From positions 86,143-150,142 of the forward strand of contig NZ_JAOYTH010000017.1 in assembly GCF_025847205.1 (NCBI RefSeq): a stretch of DNA of 64,000 bases, written 5' to 3'. The translations under genes and the position numbers were made by a program. Every line of letters begins with the position of its first letter. Position 1 is the first letter of the stretch. Origin of the DNA: Pararhizobium sp. YC-54. Its GTDB lineage: Bacteria; Pseudomonadota; Alphaproteobacteria; Rhizobiales; Rhizobiaceae. Below the pieces are notes generated by a model that was not told where the DNA came from, did no database searches, and was given only the letters and a program-made list of their open reading frames with translations. Positions 33,486 to 42,775 of this stretch are shown here, piece after piece.

Positions 33486-34795
33486 CCACCTTCGACACTT
33501 CCCCTTCTGGCGATAGCCCTCTCAAGGGCATAAAGGTCGTCGACCTCTCCGGCTATATTGCTGGACCATATTGCACCATGCTTTTGGCTGACATGGGCGC
33601 CGATGTTATTAAGATCGAACCGCTCACTGGCGAACAGTGGCGGCATCAGGATCCTTTCGCGCCGGGCTTGAGCAGAAGCTTTCTCTCTCTCAATCGAAAC
33701 AAACGATCACTAGCACTGGACCTGAAAACCCAAAGGGCACAAGAAGCTGTCCGACGGCTGTTGGGCAACGCCGACGTGCTTGTTCATAACTGGAGACCGG
33801 GTGTCGCGGAACGGCTTGGCCTGGGTTTTGCTGACGTTCACAAAATTAACCCAGCGTTGGTCTATGCATACAACACCGCTTACGGTTCTACGGGCCCGAG
33901 AGCCAAGCACGCCGGTTACGATCTCGTCGTACAGGCGTTGTCCGGATTGATGGCGGCCAATCCCAGCGCCGATGGCAAGCTTCCAAGACGCTATGCTGGG
34001 GTCGCCCTTGTCGACTTCAAAGCGGGAAACATGCTTGCATTTGGCATCATGTGCGCTTTGCTGGAGCGGGCCCGAACCGGCATTGGACGTCGTGTCGAGA
34101 GTTCGCTTTTCGAGGCAGCGCTTAGTCTGCAGCGACAGAAGATTATCTCGATTGAAGCAATCGACGGTGAGGCAACGCCTCCGCTGGAGGATTTGCGGTC
34201 TCGGATTCGATCGGACTCCGAAAAGGCCAATGCCGTAACGGCGAGGGAGCTCTACTATCGCACCTACGAGACGAGCGACGGGTATGTCACGATAGGTTGC
34301 CTCAACGTTCCGCAACGGCAGAGTTTCATGCAAATCGTGGGCATTGAAGATTCATGGCACGTCAATCCTGACAAGCCGCCGGTGACCCAAGAAGAAGATC
34401 TGGCGCGCCGAGCTCTGACAACGACGACTGAAGAAAAGTTCAGATCTCGCCCATCTCGACATTGGATAGAGGAATTCGAAAGAGCGCAAATCCCATGCGC
34501 TGAGGTCCAGCTCGCGGCCGACCTGGTCAGGGATCGCGATATCGCGGGGGATGAATTCTTCGTCGAATTTGAGATGCCGGGATTGGGTTCGGTCAGGTCC
34601 GTCGGTTCCGGTGTGAGCGTGGAAGGTAACACCACGACCCATAGGCCACCTCCCAAGCTGGGCGAACATACGGAAAGCATCCTGCGCTCTCTCGATTTCT
34701 CGGACGAAGAGATCGAAACCATGACCGTGAAAAAAGTCACCGAGCCAGTTGGCCCCAAATTGAGGAATAACCAATATGCAAACGAACAGCGTTGA
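33482..34795 (+). CDS. CaiB/BaiF family (class III) CoA-transferase
   Basis: A 437-residue class III CoA-transferase. The N-terminal motif is PLKGIKVVDLSGYIAGPYCT, followed by MLLADMGADVIKIEPLTGEQ, LNRNKRSLALDLKT, and the catalytic-Asp region KHAGYDLVVQALSGLMAANP. It probably activates the free acid by CoA transfer at the start of the pathway. It is coupled to both flanking dehydrogenase genes (4-base and 20-base overlaps), which ties the three to one reaction sequence. Confidence 0.93.
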   Translation: MTTFDTSPSGDSPLKGIKVVDLSGYIAGPYCTMLLADMGADVIKIEPLTGEQWRHQDPFAPGLSRSFLSLNRNKRSLALDLKTQRAQEAVRRLLGNADVLVHNWRPGVAERLGLGFADVHKINPALVYAYNTAYGSTGPRAKHAGYDLVVQALSGLMAANPSADGKLPRRYAGVALVDFKAGNMLAFGIMCALLERARTGIGRRVESSLFEAALSLQRQKIISIEAIDGEATPPLEDLRSRIRSDSEKANAVTARELYYRTYETSDGYVTIGCLNVPQRQSFMQIVGIEDSWHVNPDKPPVTQEEDLARRALTTTTEEKFRSRPSRHWIEEFERAQIPCAEVQLAADLVRDRDIAGDEFFVEFEMPGLGSVRSVGSGVSVEGNTTTHRPPPKLGEHTESILRSLDFSDEEIETMTVKKVTEPVGPKLRNNQYANEQR

Positions 34796-35867
34796 GATTC
34801 AAAACGAGAGCGTCGCTGCGGAGGACATTGAGCTCGTCCGCGATGCCGCCCGCGCGTTTGTCAGCGAGGAAATTCCAACGAAGGTTGTCAGAGCGGCGGA
34901 ACGCGGAGACTGGACAGACGCTCGAAACATCTGGACGCAGATCGGCGGTCTCGGCTGGCTCGATCTTCTGCACACAGACAGTTACGGTCTGGCCGGTCTC
35001 CCCATTGCTTGCGCAGTGGCGGAAGAACTTGGCCGTCGGGCATTTCCGATATCCTATCCCGAAGTCGCCGGTCTCATCATTCCGTTACTGTCGGAAAAGG
35101 CTGGATCCGGGGAACAGTTCGGCCTCCTTCAGAAGGTCAGGACCGGTGAACTCCTCCCAAGCCTGGCGATGCCGGCCGATGGCATACCGCAACGACGAGA
35201 GGACCTCCCAGCTTTGGTGGATGGGAAATTCGATCGGCCAGTCATTGCATATACCCTCCAGCAAGCCGAGATCCTGTTGGTGCCTTTTCAGAAGGGCGAC
35301 GCCATCGCGATCGGCATGATAACCAAACCCGCGGCGGGCTGGCCGGGCGCGGCCATGCCGGATATGGCCAACTCCGCGGGCGTGCTCCTCGATGCCCTCA
35401 GCGGTGCAATGGCGGTCATCGACGAGATCACGTGGACGGAATTCTCGTTCGCGCTGGAACGACTGCGTCTTATGACAGCGTCTTACGTGGTGGGTCTCTC
35501 CGCCGAAGCACTAGCGCTTGCCGTTCAGTACGCCAAGGAACGCGAAGCCTTCGGAAAACTGATCGGCTCATTCCAGGCAGTCCAGCAACGGCTCGCCGAC
35601 AGCGAACTTGAGGTAGCCGGAGCGCGTCTGGTTTGCATTGAAGCTGCGTATGGCGTGGATCCGACATTCGTCGCTATGGCTTGCCTGCAGACCTTTGAAG
35701 CCGCGAAGAAAGCGACCTTCACGGCCCAACAGATATGGGCGGGTATGGGTTACACGTTGGAAGTTGATGTCCAGCTCTATTTCCGGCGCGCCCGAGCATT
35801 CCAGCTGCTCCTGGGAAGATCCTGGGAGCTGAAGCATCGGATCTGGCAAGCCGTTCGCGCGGCATAG
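34776..35867 (+). CDS. Acyl-CoA dehydrogenase, short second subunit
   Basis: A 363-residue acyl-CoA dehydrogenase of the divergent type whose N-terminal and middle domains are weak, with a recognisable C-terminal helical domain: EREAFGKLIGSFQAVQQRLA, then AQQIWAGMGYTLEVDVQLYF and RRARAFQLLLG. Such proteins often act as the partner of a longer dehydrogenase in an alpha2beta2 enzyme (as in steroid side-chain FadE pairs). The 20-base overlap with the CoA-transferase gene indicates tight coupling. The heteromer with the 32.3 kb gene product is inferred. Confidence 0.85.
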   Translation: MQTNSVEIQNESVAAEDIELVRDAARAFVSEEIPTKVVRAAERGDWTDARNIWTQIGGLGWLDLLHTDSYGLAGLPIACAVAEELGRRAFPISYPEVAGLIIPLLSEKAGSGEQFGLLQKVRTGELLPSLAMPADGIPQRREDLPALVDGKFDRPVIAYTLQQAEILLVPFQKGDAIAIGMITKPAAGWPGAAMPDMANSAGVLLDALSGAMAVIDEITWTEFSFALERLRLMTASYVVGLSAEALALAVQYAKEREAFGKLIGSFQAVQQRLADSELEVAGARLVCIEAAYGVDPTFVAMACLQTFEAAKKATFTAQQIWAGMGYTLEVDVQLYFRRARAFQLLLGRSWELKHRIWQAVRAA

Positions 35868-35881
35868 CCACGGAACACGGC

Positions 35882-35907
35882 CGCGTCGCCGCAAGGCCGG
35901 CGACGCG
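35882..35907 (+). terminator. Hairpin after the three-gene acyl-CoA unit
   Basis: A perfect 10-base stem, CGCGTCGCCG / CGGCGACGCG, with loop CAAGGC, 14 bases after the stop. There is no T-run. It may partly separate expression of the upstream genes from the rest of the cluster. Confidence 0.5.
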
Positions 35908-35946
35908 ATCCTTCGACTATTGAGAAACCAATTAGGATTGAGTGCA

Positions 35947-36939
35947 ATGAACCGGCTTAAGACCAGGCTGACAGAAGTACTGCAAATCGAGCATCCTATT
36001 GTTTGCGGCGGAATGTTTCGTCTAGGCCGCGCAGAACTTGCAGCCGCAATTTCAAATGCTGGCGGGCTAGGAATAATCACATCAGCTACATTTCCATCCG
36101 CTGATGAGCTGGTCGAAGAAATTCGATTGCTGAAAAGTCTCACACCGAAGCCGTTCGGGGTGAACATCAACCTTTTTCCAACGACCCGTGGTCCGGCAGC
36201 CGGCGACTACCTGGCAGCCAGCTTACGGGAGGGTGTCCCTGTATTTGAAACCTCAGGGCGTAGCCCTGAGCCTTACCTCCGATCAATACACGATGCGGGC
36301 GCCAAGCTCATTCACAAGGTCGCCGGTGCCCAGTATGCGAAAACCGCCGAACGCCTTGGATGCGACGTCGTTAGCGTCGTGGGAAACGAAACGGGGGGGC
36401 ATCCCGGAATGGCCGACGTCGGTACGATCGTCATGGTTCGGCAGGCCGCTGAAACCGTAGGTATTCCAATAATCGCGGGCGGTGGCTTCGGTGACGGCGC
36501 CGGTTTGCTGGCAGCGCTTGCCTTAGGGGCTGAAGGTATCGTGATGGGGACTCGCTTCCTTGCGACCGCTGAATGTGCGGTTCACCCCGCGGTTAAGACC
36601 TGGATGGTGGATGCGAGGGCTGACGATACGACGATCATCCAGAAGTCGATTGGCTCTCCCATGCGAGTTGCGAAAAATGCCATGGCTTCTCGAGTGGTCA
36701 CGATGGAGCAGGAAGGCGCAAACCTCGAGCAGCTTTTGCCCTTCATCACGGGGAGCCGCAACCCGACCGTGTACTCTGAAGGTAACCTGGACGATGCCGT
36801 TTGGTCGTGCGGTCAAGCGGTGGGCCTCGTCAACGACATTCCGACGTGTCGCGAGCTGATCGAACGCATTGTGGCGGACGCGATCGCTTCACTGCGGCGT
36901 TTAGACACTCTCAGAGTTGGCAGCCCGGAGCTTGTTTGA
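35947..36939 (+). CDS. FMN-dependent oxidoreductase (nitronate monooxygenase-like)
   Basis: A 330-residue TIM-barrel flavoprotein of the nitronate monooxygenase/2-nitropropane dioxygenase superfamily. It has IEHPIVCGGMFRLGRAELAA and AISNAGGLGIITSATFPS at the N-terminus, GNETGGHPGM in the active-site region, and the FMN-phosphate block IIAGGGFGDGAGLLAALALG followed by AEGIVMGTRFLAT. Members oxidise nitronates or reduce enoyl/quinone substrates. In this cluster it may act as an acyl-CoA-associated reductase (inference). The ATG at 35947 is chosen on the conserved N-terminus. Confidence 0.87.
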   Translation: MNRLKTRLTEVLQIEHPIVCGGMFRLGRAELAAAISNAGGLGIITSATFPSADELVEEIRLLKSLTPKPFGVNINLFPTTRGPAAGDYLAASLREGVPVFETSGRSPEPYLRSIHDAGAKLIHKVAGAQYAKTAERLGCDVVSVVGNETGGHPGMADVGTIVMVRQAAETVGIPIIAGGGFGDGAGLLAALALGAEGIVMGTRFLATAECAVHPAVKTWMVDARADDTTIIQKSIGSPMRVAKNAMASRVVTMEQEGANLEQLLPFITGSRNPTVYSEGNLDDAVWSCGQAVGLVNDIPTCRELIERIVADAIASLRRLDTLRVGSPELV

Positions 36940-37095
36940 CATGTGTCCGCGTGACGCAAACTGGCTTGCTGCAACTGCGACCGGCAAGGCTCAAGCAGCG
37001 AGTTGAGACCTGGCCGAGGGCTAATTTCGACTGGGCAGGGAAACAGTAAGTGGCGAGATCTCGTCAGTATTCGGTATTCAAGGATCGTTTGCACA

Positions 37096-39126
37096 ATGAC
37101 TAATGCCGCAGATGTTGCGCTACCCAAACGGGAACACCACGTCGTTTCGACGTATCATGAGGGCAAGGTTTCCTTCATTGCTATCAACAATCCACCCGTG
37201 AACGCATTGTCGCGAGAGGTAAGGGCAGGGCTGATATCGGCGATCGGTGAGCTATGCGACCGGCCGGAAACGCAGGCCATCGTGCTCCTTGGGGCGAATG
37301 ACACCTTCATAGCGGGCGCGGACCTCAAGGAATTCGGCCAACCCCTAAGTTCGCCAACCCTGCCGCAAGTCATTCTCGCCATCGAAGAGTCCAAAAAACC
37401 TGTCGTTGCTGCAATATTCGGCCCGGCACTGGGTGGAGGACTTGAGGTTGCGCTTGCATGCGATGGACGCGTGGCTCGGCTCAACGCGGTCGTCGGTCTT
37501 CCGGAGGGAACGTTTGGCATAATCCCCGGCTCCGGCGGCACGGTTCGCCTTCCGCGCCTGACAGACGCGGCAAAGGCGCTGGAGATCATTTCCACCTGCC
37601 GACGCGTTACGGCTTCGGAAGCCCTGTCTCTTGGAATCATCGATGCGGTCGTTGACAATTTAGATGAAGTTGCGCAGTTCGCCCTGTCTTTGGATGGCCA
37701 GAAACGCCGGTTGCGCGATGCAGTCGCAAAGCCCACGGACGCGAACGAATGGAAACTTGCTGCGGCCAAGGCTCTCAAACGAGGTCGCAACCGGCCTTTC
37801 GCATTCGCTCAGGTAGAGGCTATACAGCGGGCACTGGTGGAGCCGTTTGACGCCGCGCTTGCAGCGGAGCGAGCGAGGTTCGAAGAACTACGCGATTCCG
37901 ACGAGTCGGCGGCGTTACGTCACCTATTCTTCGCGGAGCGGGCCGCGACCCGCCTTGATGGACTTGAGGGCCTTAAGACAAGCACGCTTCAAAAGATAGG
38001 AATTGTCGGCGCGGGAACGATGGGCTGTGGTATCGCCACCGCGTTTATGGCCGCAGGTCTGCATGTTACGTTGATTGACTCCAGCGCCGATGCCCTCGGT
38101 GCAGCCCGCGAAAAAATAAGTGGGCTTGTGAATGGCTCCACAAAAGCTGGCGCGCTTGATGTGGGTACCGATATCGCCTTGTTGGCAGGTTGTGATCTCG
38201 TGCTTGAGGCAGTGTTCGAGGACATGACGGTCAAACGCGATTTGCTGCGTAAGCTGGAAGGAATGGTCAAAGCGGAAACGATTCTCGCTTCGAACACGTC
38301 CTATCTAAATCTGGATATGATGGCATCTGCTGTCCAGCACCCTGAACGAGTCATTGGCCTGCACTTCTTTGCGCCAGCGCACCTAATGAAGCTGTTGGAG
38401 ATCGTTCGCGGGTCAAAAACGGATCAAAGCGTCCTGAAGACCACCCTTAGTCTTGGTCGATTGCTCGGTAAAATCGCTATCGTGTCGGGAGTCGGCGAAG
38501 GTTTTATCGGCAACCGCATCTACAACGCATATCGCGTGCAATGCGAGGCAATGGTGCTGGAAGGAGCACTTCCGGACCAAGTAGATGATGCGCTCCAAGC
38601 GCTTGGGTTTGCGATGGGCCCGTTCCAGGTTTCCGATCTATCTGGTCTCGATATCGCATGGGCAAATCGTCAAAGGAAGCAATCCGAGACCGGCGATTTC
38701 AGCGACGTGCCTGTTTTGGAATGGCTGGTGAAATCCGGTCGGCTTGGACGCAAAACCGATGCTGGATGGCATCGCTACGAGAACGGAGCGAAGGTAACTG
38801 ACAGCGAAGTCACTGCGCTGGTTGAAAAAGCGCGTCGCGAGCGAGGCGTGATGCCGAGGCAGCTTTCTCAAGGGGAGATCCAAAACCGAGCCTTGGGCGC
38901 AATCGTCAATGAGGGCCTTCTCGTTCTCCAGGACGGAATTGCTGCGCGCGCTTCGGACATCGATCTTGCCCTAGTGCACGGTTACGGTTTCCCGAAGCAT
39001 CTCGGAGGCCCCCTCTATTGGGCGGCGCGGCAGGATCGAGATTTTCTCGAGACGACATTGACGCAGGTGGCAGGTCAAAAACGCCACGGGGATGTTTCCA
39101 TCCTCAGTCGGGCGCAATCAAATTAA
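37096..39126 (+). CDS. Bifunctional enoyl-CoA hydratase / 3-hydroxyacyl-CoA dehydrogenase
   Basis: A 676-residue fusion. The N-terminal crotonase domain (about residues 1-250) has NDTFIAGADLKEFG, GPALGGGLEVALACDG and VVGLPEGTFGIIPGSGGTVR, with both catalytic Glu residues present. The NAD domain (about 295-470) begins KIGIVGAGTMGCGIATAFMA and the dehydrogenase C-terminal domains follow (VSDLSGLDIAWANRQR). It hydrates the enoyl-CoA and oxidises the 3-hydroxyacyl-CoA to 3-oxoacyl-CoA. It comes directly before the thiolase gene, so the order of genes follows the order of reactions. Confidence 0.94.
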   Translation: MTNAADVALPKREHHVVSTYHEGKVSFIAINNPPVNALSREVRAGLISAIGELCDRPETQAIVLLGANDTFIAGADLKEFGQPLSSPTLPQVILAIEESKKPVVAAIFGPALGGGLEVALACDGRVARLNAVVGLPEGTFGIIPGSGGTVRLPRLTDAAKALEIISTCRRVTASEALSLGIIDAVVDNLDEVAQFALSLDGQKRRLRDAVAKPTDANEWKLAAAKALKRGRNRPFAFAQVEAIQRALVEPFDAALAAERARFEELRDSDESAALRHLFFAERAATRLDGLEGLKTSTLQKIGIVGAGTMGCGIATAFMAAGLHVTLIDSSADALGAAREKISGLVNGSTKAGALDVGTDIALLAGCDLVLEAVFEDMTVKRDLLRKLEGMVKAETILASNTSYLNLDMMASAVQHPERVIGLHFFAPAHLMKLLEIVRGSKTDQSVLKTTLSLGRLLGKIAIVSGVGEGFIGNRIYNAYRVQCEAMVLEGALPDQVDDALQALGFAMGPFQVSDLSGLDIAWANRQRKQSETGDFSDVPVLEWLVKSGRLGRKTDAGWHRYENGAKVTDSEVTALVEKARRERGVMPRQLSQGEIQNRALGAIVNEGLLVLQDGIAARASDIDLALVHGYGFPKHLGGPLYWAARQDRDFLETTLTQVAGQKRHGDVSILSRAQSN

Positions 39127-39138
39127 AAGGAAATGCTC

Positions 39139-40341
39139 ATGAGCGATGCATTCATTTGCGACTATGTCCGCACCCCGATTGGCCGCTTCGGCGGCTCGCT
39201 TGCCTCCGTCCGCGCCGATGATCTCGGCGCCGTCCCGCTGAGAGCATTGATGGCCCGCAATCAGCACGTGGACTGGGATGTGATCAGCGACGTCATATAT
39301 GGCTGTGCCAATCAAGCCGGTGAGGACAACCGCAATGTTGCGCGCATGTCGCTTCTGCTGGCAGGCCTGTCGGTATCGATTCCCGGCACCACAATCAACC
39401 GGCTGTGCGGCTCCGGCATGGACGCAGTAATCACCGCAGCGCGTGCCGTCAGGGCGGGTGAGGCGGAGATAGTGATCGCCGGTGGCGTGGAGAGCATGAG
39501 CCGCGCACCCTTCGTGCTGCCCAAGGCCGAAAGTGGTTTCTCGCGTCATGCCGAGATCCATGACACGACTATCGGGTGGCGCTTCATCAATCCGCTGATG
39601 AAGAAACTGCACGGCGTCGATTCGATGCCGGAAACTGCCGAGAACGTAGCCGACGACTTCAAGATCAGCCGTGAAGACCAGGACGCCTTTGCGGTGCGTT
39701 CACAGGCCAAGGCTTTGGCTGCGCAGGCTAATGGCCGCCTTGCAAAGGAAATCGTGTCGATCACGATCCCGCAGCGCAAGGGCGAGCCGGTCGTGGTCGA
39801 GAAGGACGAGCATCCACGCGCCACCAGCATGGAAGCGCTTGCCAAGCTAAAGCCGATCGTGCGCACCGACGGCACGATCACAGCTGGCAATGCCTCCGGC
39901 GTGAACGATGGTGCTGCCGCGCTTCTCATCGCTTCGGAAGCTGCTGCTAAGAAGCACGGCCTTACGCCGATCGCTCGCATTCTCGGCGGCGCAGCGGCCG
40001 GCGTGCCTCCGCGTATCATGGGTATCGGTCCGGCGCCGGCGGCGCGGCGTCTTCTCGATCGACTGAGGCTAAAGCAACAACAGCTCGACGTCATCGAACT
40101 CAATGAAGCCTTCGCCAGCCAGGGGCTTGCAACGCTGCGTATGCTTGGCATTCCCGACGACGACGCGCGCGTTAATCGCAACGGGGGTGCCATTGCTCTG
40201 GGCCATCCACTGGGTATGTCTGGTGCTCGCATCGCTGGTACTGCGTCGCTGGAGCTCGGTGAGGTGGGGGGGAAATATGCCGTCGCGACCATGTGCATCG
40301 GCGTCGGCCAGGGCATTGCGATCGCGCTCGAACGCATTTGA
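39139..40341 (+). CDS. pcaF: PcaF-type thiolase (3-oxoadipyl-CoA / acetyl-CoA acyltransferase)
   Basis: A 400-residue thiolase. The N-terminus ([20 protein letters not shown]) and the middle ([40 protein letters not shown]) closely resemble known beta-ketoadipyl-CoA thiolases. The nucleophilic Cys is in [11 protein letters not shown], with the His in [16 protein letters not shown] and the second Cys in [10 protein letters not shown] PcaF-type enzyme would cleave 3-oxoadipyl-CoA to succinyl-CoA and acetyl-CoA. The start at 39139 (AAAAGGA 7 bases upstream) is preferred to 39133. Base usage is noticeably more GC-rich than in the genes before it. Confidence 0.9.
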   Translation: MSDAFICDYVRTPIGRFGGSLASVRADDLGAVPLRALMARNQHVDWDVISDVIYGCANQAGEDNRNVARMSLLLAGLSVSIPGTTINRLCGSGMDAVITAARAVRAGEAEIVIAGGVESMSRAPFVLPKAESGFSRHAEIHDTTIGWRFINPLMKKLHGVDSMPETAENVADDFKISREDQDAFAVRSQAKALAAQANGRLAKEIVSITIPQRKGEPVVVEKDEHPRATSMEALAKLKPIVRTDGTITAGNASGVNDGAAALLIASEAAAKKHGLTPIARILGGAAAGVPPRIMGIGPAPAARRLLDRLRLKQQQLDVIELNEAFASQGLATLRMLGIPDDDARVNRNGGAIALGHPLGMSGARIAGTASLELGEVGGKYAVATMCIGVGQGIAIALERI

Positions 40342-40357
40342 AATCAGAGGTGCAGCC

Positions 40358-41107
40358 ATGAAAATTCTCGTCCCCGTCAAGCGCGTGGTTGATTACAACG
40401 TGAAGATCCGTGTGAAGCCGGATGGAACGGGCGTTGAACTCGCCAACGTCAAGATGTCGATGAACCCATTCGACGAAATCTCCGTCGAGGAGGCCCTCCG
40501 TCTCAAGGAAGCGGGCAAGGCCAAGGAAGTGGTGGTCGTTTCTATCGGCCCCGCCAAGGCGGAAGAGACGCTGCGCACTGCGCTTGCCATGGGTGCCGAC
40601 CGGGCAATTCTTGTCGAGACCGACGATCAGGTCGAGCCGCTGGCGGTCGCCAAGATCCTGAAGAGGATCATCGACGCGGAAGCGCCGGGCCTTGTCATCA
40701 CCGGCAAGCAGGCGATCGACGACGACTCGAACCAGACCGGCCAGATGCTCGCAGCCCTGCTCGGCAGCGCTCAAGCCACCTTCGCCTCGAAGATCGAGAT
40801 TGGTGACGGCAAGGCTCAGGTGACGCGCGAAGTCGACGGCGGCCTTCAGACGATCGAGATCAAGCTTCCCGCTGTCGTCACCACGGACCTGCGTCTCAAC
40901 GAGCCGCGCTATGCCTCGCTGCCGAACATCATGAAGGCCAAGAAAAAGCCGCTCGACAAGAAGTCGCCCGCCGACTTCGGCGTCTCCACCACGCCGCGCC
41001 TCAAGGTCCTGAAGACCGAGGAGCCGTCCGGCCGCAAGGCCGGCGTCAAGGTCAAGTCGGTTGCCGAGCTCGTCGAAAAACTCAAGACCGAAGCCGGCGT
41101 CCTCTAA
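40358..41107 (+). CDS. etfB: Electron transfer flavoprotein beta subunit
   Basis: A 249-residue EtfB with the family start [40 protein letters not shown], the AMP-binding region [20 protein letters not shown] and the C-terminal [16 protein letters not shown]. With EtfA it carries electrons from acyl-CoA dehydrogenases to ETF-quinone oxidoreductase. It is 16 bases after the thiolase gene. The sequence and its high GC content look like the housekeeping EtfB of rhizobia rather than the FixA type. Confidence 0.96.
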   Translation: MKILVPVKRVVDYNVKIRVKPDGTGVELANVKMSMNPFDEISVEEALRLKEAGKAKEVVVVSIGPAKAEETLRTALAMGADRAILVETDDQVEPLAVAKILKRIIDAEAPGLVITGKQAIDDDSNQTGQMLAALLGSAQATFASKIEIGDGKAQVTREVDGGLQTIEIKLPAVVTTDLRLNEPRYASLPNIMKAKKKPLDKKSPADFGVSTTPRLKVLKTEEPSGRKAGVKVKSVAELVEKLKTEAGVL

Positions 41108-41130
41108 GGTTCGAGAAAGGGAGATATACC

Positions 41131-42060
41131 ATGGCCATTCTTCTTCTGGCTGATCACGACAGCAACCACCTTTCCGACCAGACCGCCAAGACGCTGACGG
41201 CGGCTGCAAAGATAGGCGGTGATGTTCACGTCCTCGTCGCCGGCGCTGGCGCCAAGGTTGTGGCCGAGCAGGCCGCCAGGCTCTCCGGCGTTTCCAAGGT
41301 GCTTGTCGCCGAGGATGTAAGCTTTGCCAACAACCTCGCCGAGCCGCTGGCCGCCCTGATCGTCTCGCTGGCAGGCAACTATGACACGATCATCTCGGCC
41401 GCCACCTCGACAGGCAAGAATGTCCTGCCGCGCGTTGCCGCCCTGCTCGACGTCGCCCAGGTCTCCGAGATCATCGAGGTCGTCTCGGCTGACACCTTCA
41501 AACGTCCGATCTATGCCGGCAACGCCATCCAGACGGTGCAGTCGACCGATGCCAGACGCGTCATCACCGTGCGTACGGCATCCTTCGCCGCAGCGTCCGA
41601 GGGCGGATCCGCATCGATCGAAGCCATCCCGGCGGCCTCCGATCCTGCTCTTTCGACCTTCGTCAAGGACGCGCTGTCGGCCTCCGACCGACCGGAACTG
41701 ACCTCGGCGAAGATCATCATCTCGGGCGGCCGCGCGCTGGGCTCGGCCGAAAAGTTCAGGCAAGTTATCCTGCCGGTCGCCGACAAGCTCGGCGCCGCTG
41801 TTGGCGCTTCGCGCGCCGCGGTCGATGCCGGCTATGCGCCGAACGACTGGCAGGTTGGCCAGACCGGCAAGATCGTGGCACCTGATCTCTACATCGCCTG
41901 CGGCATCTCGGGCGCTATCCAGCACCTCGCCGGCATGAAGGATTCGAAGGTCATCGTCGCCATTAACAGGGACGAGGAAGCGCCGATCTTCCAGGTTGCC
42001 GACTACGGTCTCGTCGCTGATCTCTTTGAAATTTTGCCAGAATTTCAAAAGGCGTTGTAA
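41131..42060 (+). CDS. etfA: Electron transfer flavoprotein alpha subunit
   Basis: A 309-residue EtfA. The FAD-binding C-terminal domain shows [20 protein letters not shown] and the family signature [20 protein letters not shown], then [19 protein letters not shown]. It forms the ETF heterodimer with EtfB. Only 3 bases separate its stop from the ATG of the unknown protein that follows. Confidence 0.96.
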   Translation: MAILLLADHDSNHLSDQTAKTLTAAAKIGGDVHVLVAGAGAKVVAEQAARLSGVSKVLVAEDVSFANNLAEPLAALIVSLAGNYDTIISAATSTGKNVLPRVAALLDVAQVSEIIEVVSADTFKRPIYAGNAIQTVQSTDARRVITVRTASFAAASEGGSASIEAIPAASDPALSTFVKDALSASDRPELTSAKIIISGGRALGSAEKFRQVILPVADKLGAAVGASRAAVDAGYAPNDWQVGQTGKIVAPDLYIACGISGAIQHLAGMKDSKVIVAINRDEEAPIFQVADYGLVADLFEILPEFQKAL

Positions 42061-42063
42061 GCC

Positions 42064-42756
42064 ATGCAGCGAAGTGTCGCCTATCGGCATCGAGCTTTAG
42101 TAGACTTCTTCGGGTTCGAGGAAGCACCACCTGTTGCTGAACGTCGCCTCCTGAAAGTGGTTCAGCGCCCGACGCCCCTGCATTCATTTCTGCATGGTAT
42201 TGCCACTTTCTTGATGTTGCCAGAAGCGCCTGAGATCGCAAGTTTCATCGCCGGAAAGGTCTTTCATAGGCTTGGCGGAAGTGGGCGCATACGGAGTTCC
42301 AGTTTCGTGCAGCCCGCTCCTCCCGGCGTAAGTGGAGCTATATCGATCCTTGCAAAGCACAATCCGATCTTTCGCGACTTAGCGGCGAATTTGGCGATGT
42401 TCGTCGATGATCTAGCCTGGACGCGAGGTCGCACTGGACCGTACGCGAGCCTGAACTTTGACCGAAACCACGCTCTTGCGACGATTTGCGGACGCCACGG
42501 GTTGGAAGAGCGTGCGGATGTAAGCATTGGGCTTGTCTTCATGGAGGCTTACTCCCGACTCCCTGATCATACCCAAGAGCGCAACAGAGCATTTCTTTTT
42601 TTGTCAAATGCGCAGTTTAGTGCGGGCGATGAGCCTTGGTGCCAAGCCTCGATCGGGACGGTTATCGCCAATGAGATCGGGAGGAGCTTTGCAGTGAGAT
42701 GCACCGCCGAACCGATGCTCATGCTTTGGTGCCAGTCGGAACAGGGCCGAAGCTAA
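42064..42756 (+). CDS. Unknown protein embedded between etfA and ETF-QO genes
   Basis: A 230-residue protein not recognised as any family. It begins MQRSVAYRHRALVDFFGFEE, has no signal peptide or clear membrane segment, contains His/Phe-rich patches (PLHSFLHGIATFLMLPEAPE) and a well-formed central region (YASLNFDRNHALATICGRHG, then LEERADVSIGLVFMEAYSRL). It starts 3 bases after etfA and stops 19 bases before ETF-QO, so it is in the same transcript. Its lower GC content contrasts with the flanking genes. A role in electron transfer or substrate handling is only a positional inference. Confidence 0.7.
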   Translation: MQRSVAYRHRALVDFFGFEEAPPVAERRLLKVVQRPTPLHSFLHGIATFLMLPEAPEIASFIAGKVFHRLGGSGRIRSSSFVQPAPPGVSGAISILAKHNPIFRDLAANLAMFVDDLAWTRGRTGPYASLNFDRNHALATICGRHGLEERADVSIGLVFMEAYSRLPDHTQERNRAFLFLSNAQFSAGDEPWCQASIGTVIANEIGRSFAVRCTAEPMLMLWCQSEQGRS

Positions 42757-42775
42757 TCAAGGGGAACTGCCTAAA

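Noticed and set aside
40172..42090. Minus-strand frames of 328-345 codons opposite etfB and etfA
   Set aside because: Shadow frames of the GC-rich etf genes. The plus-strand proteins match EtfB and EtfA over their full lengths.
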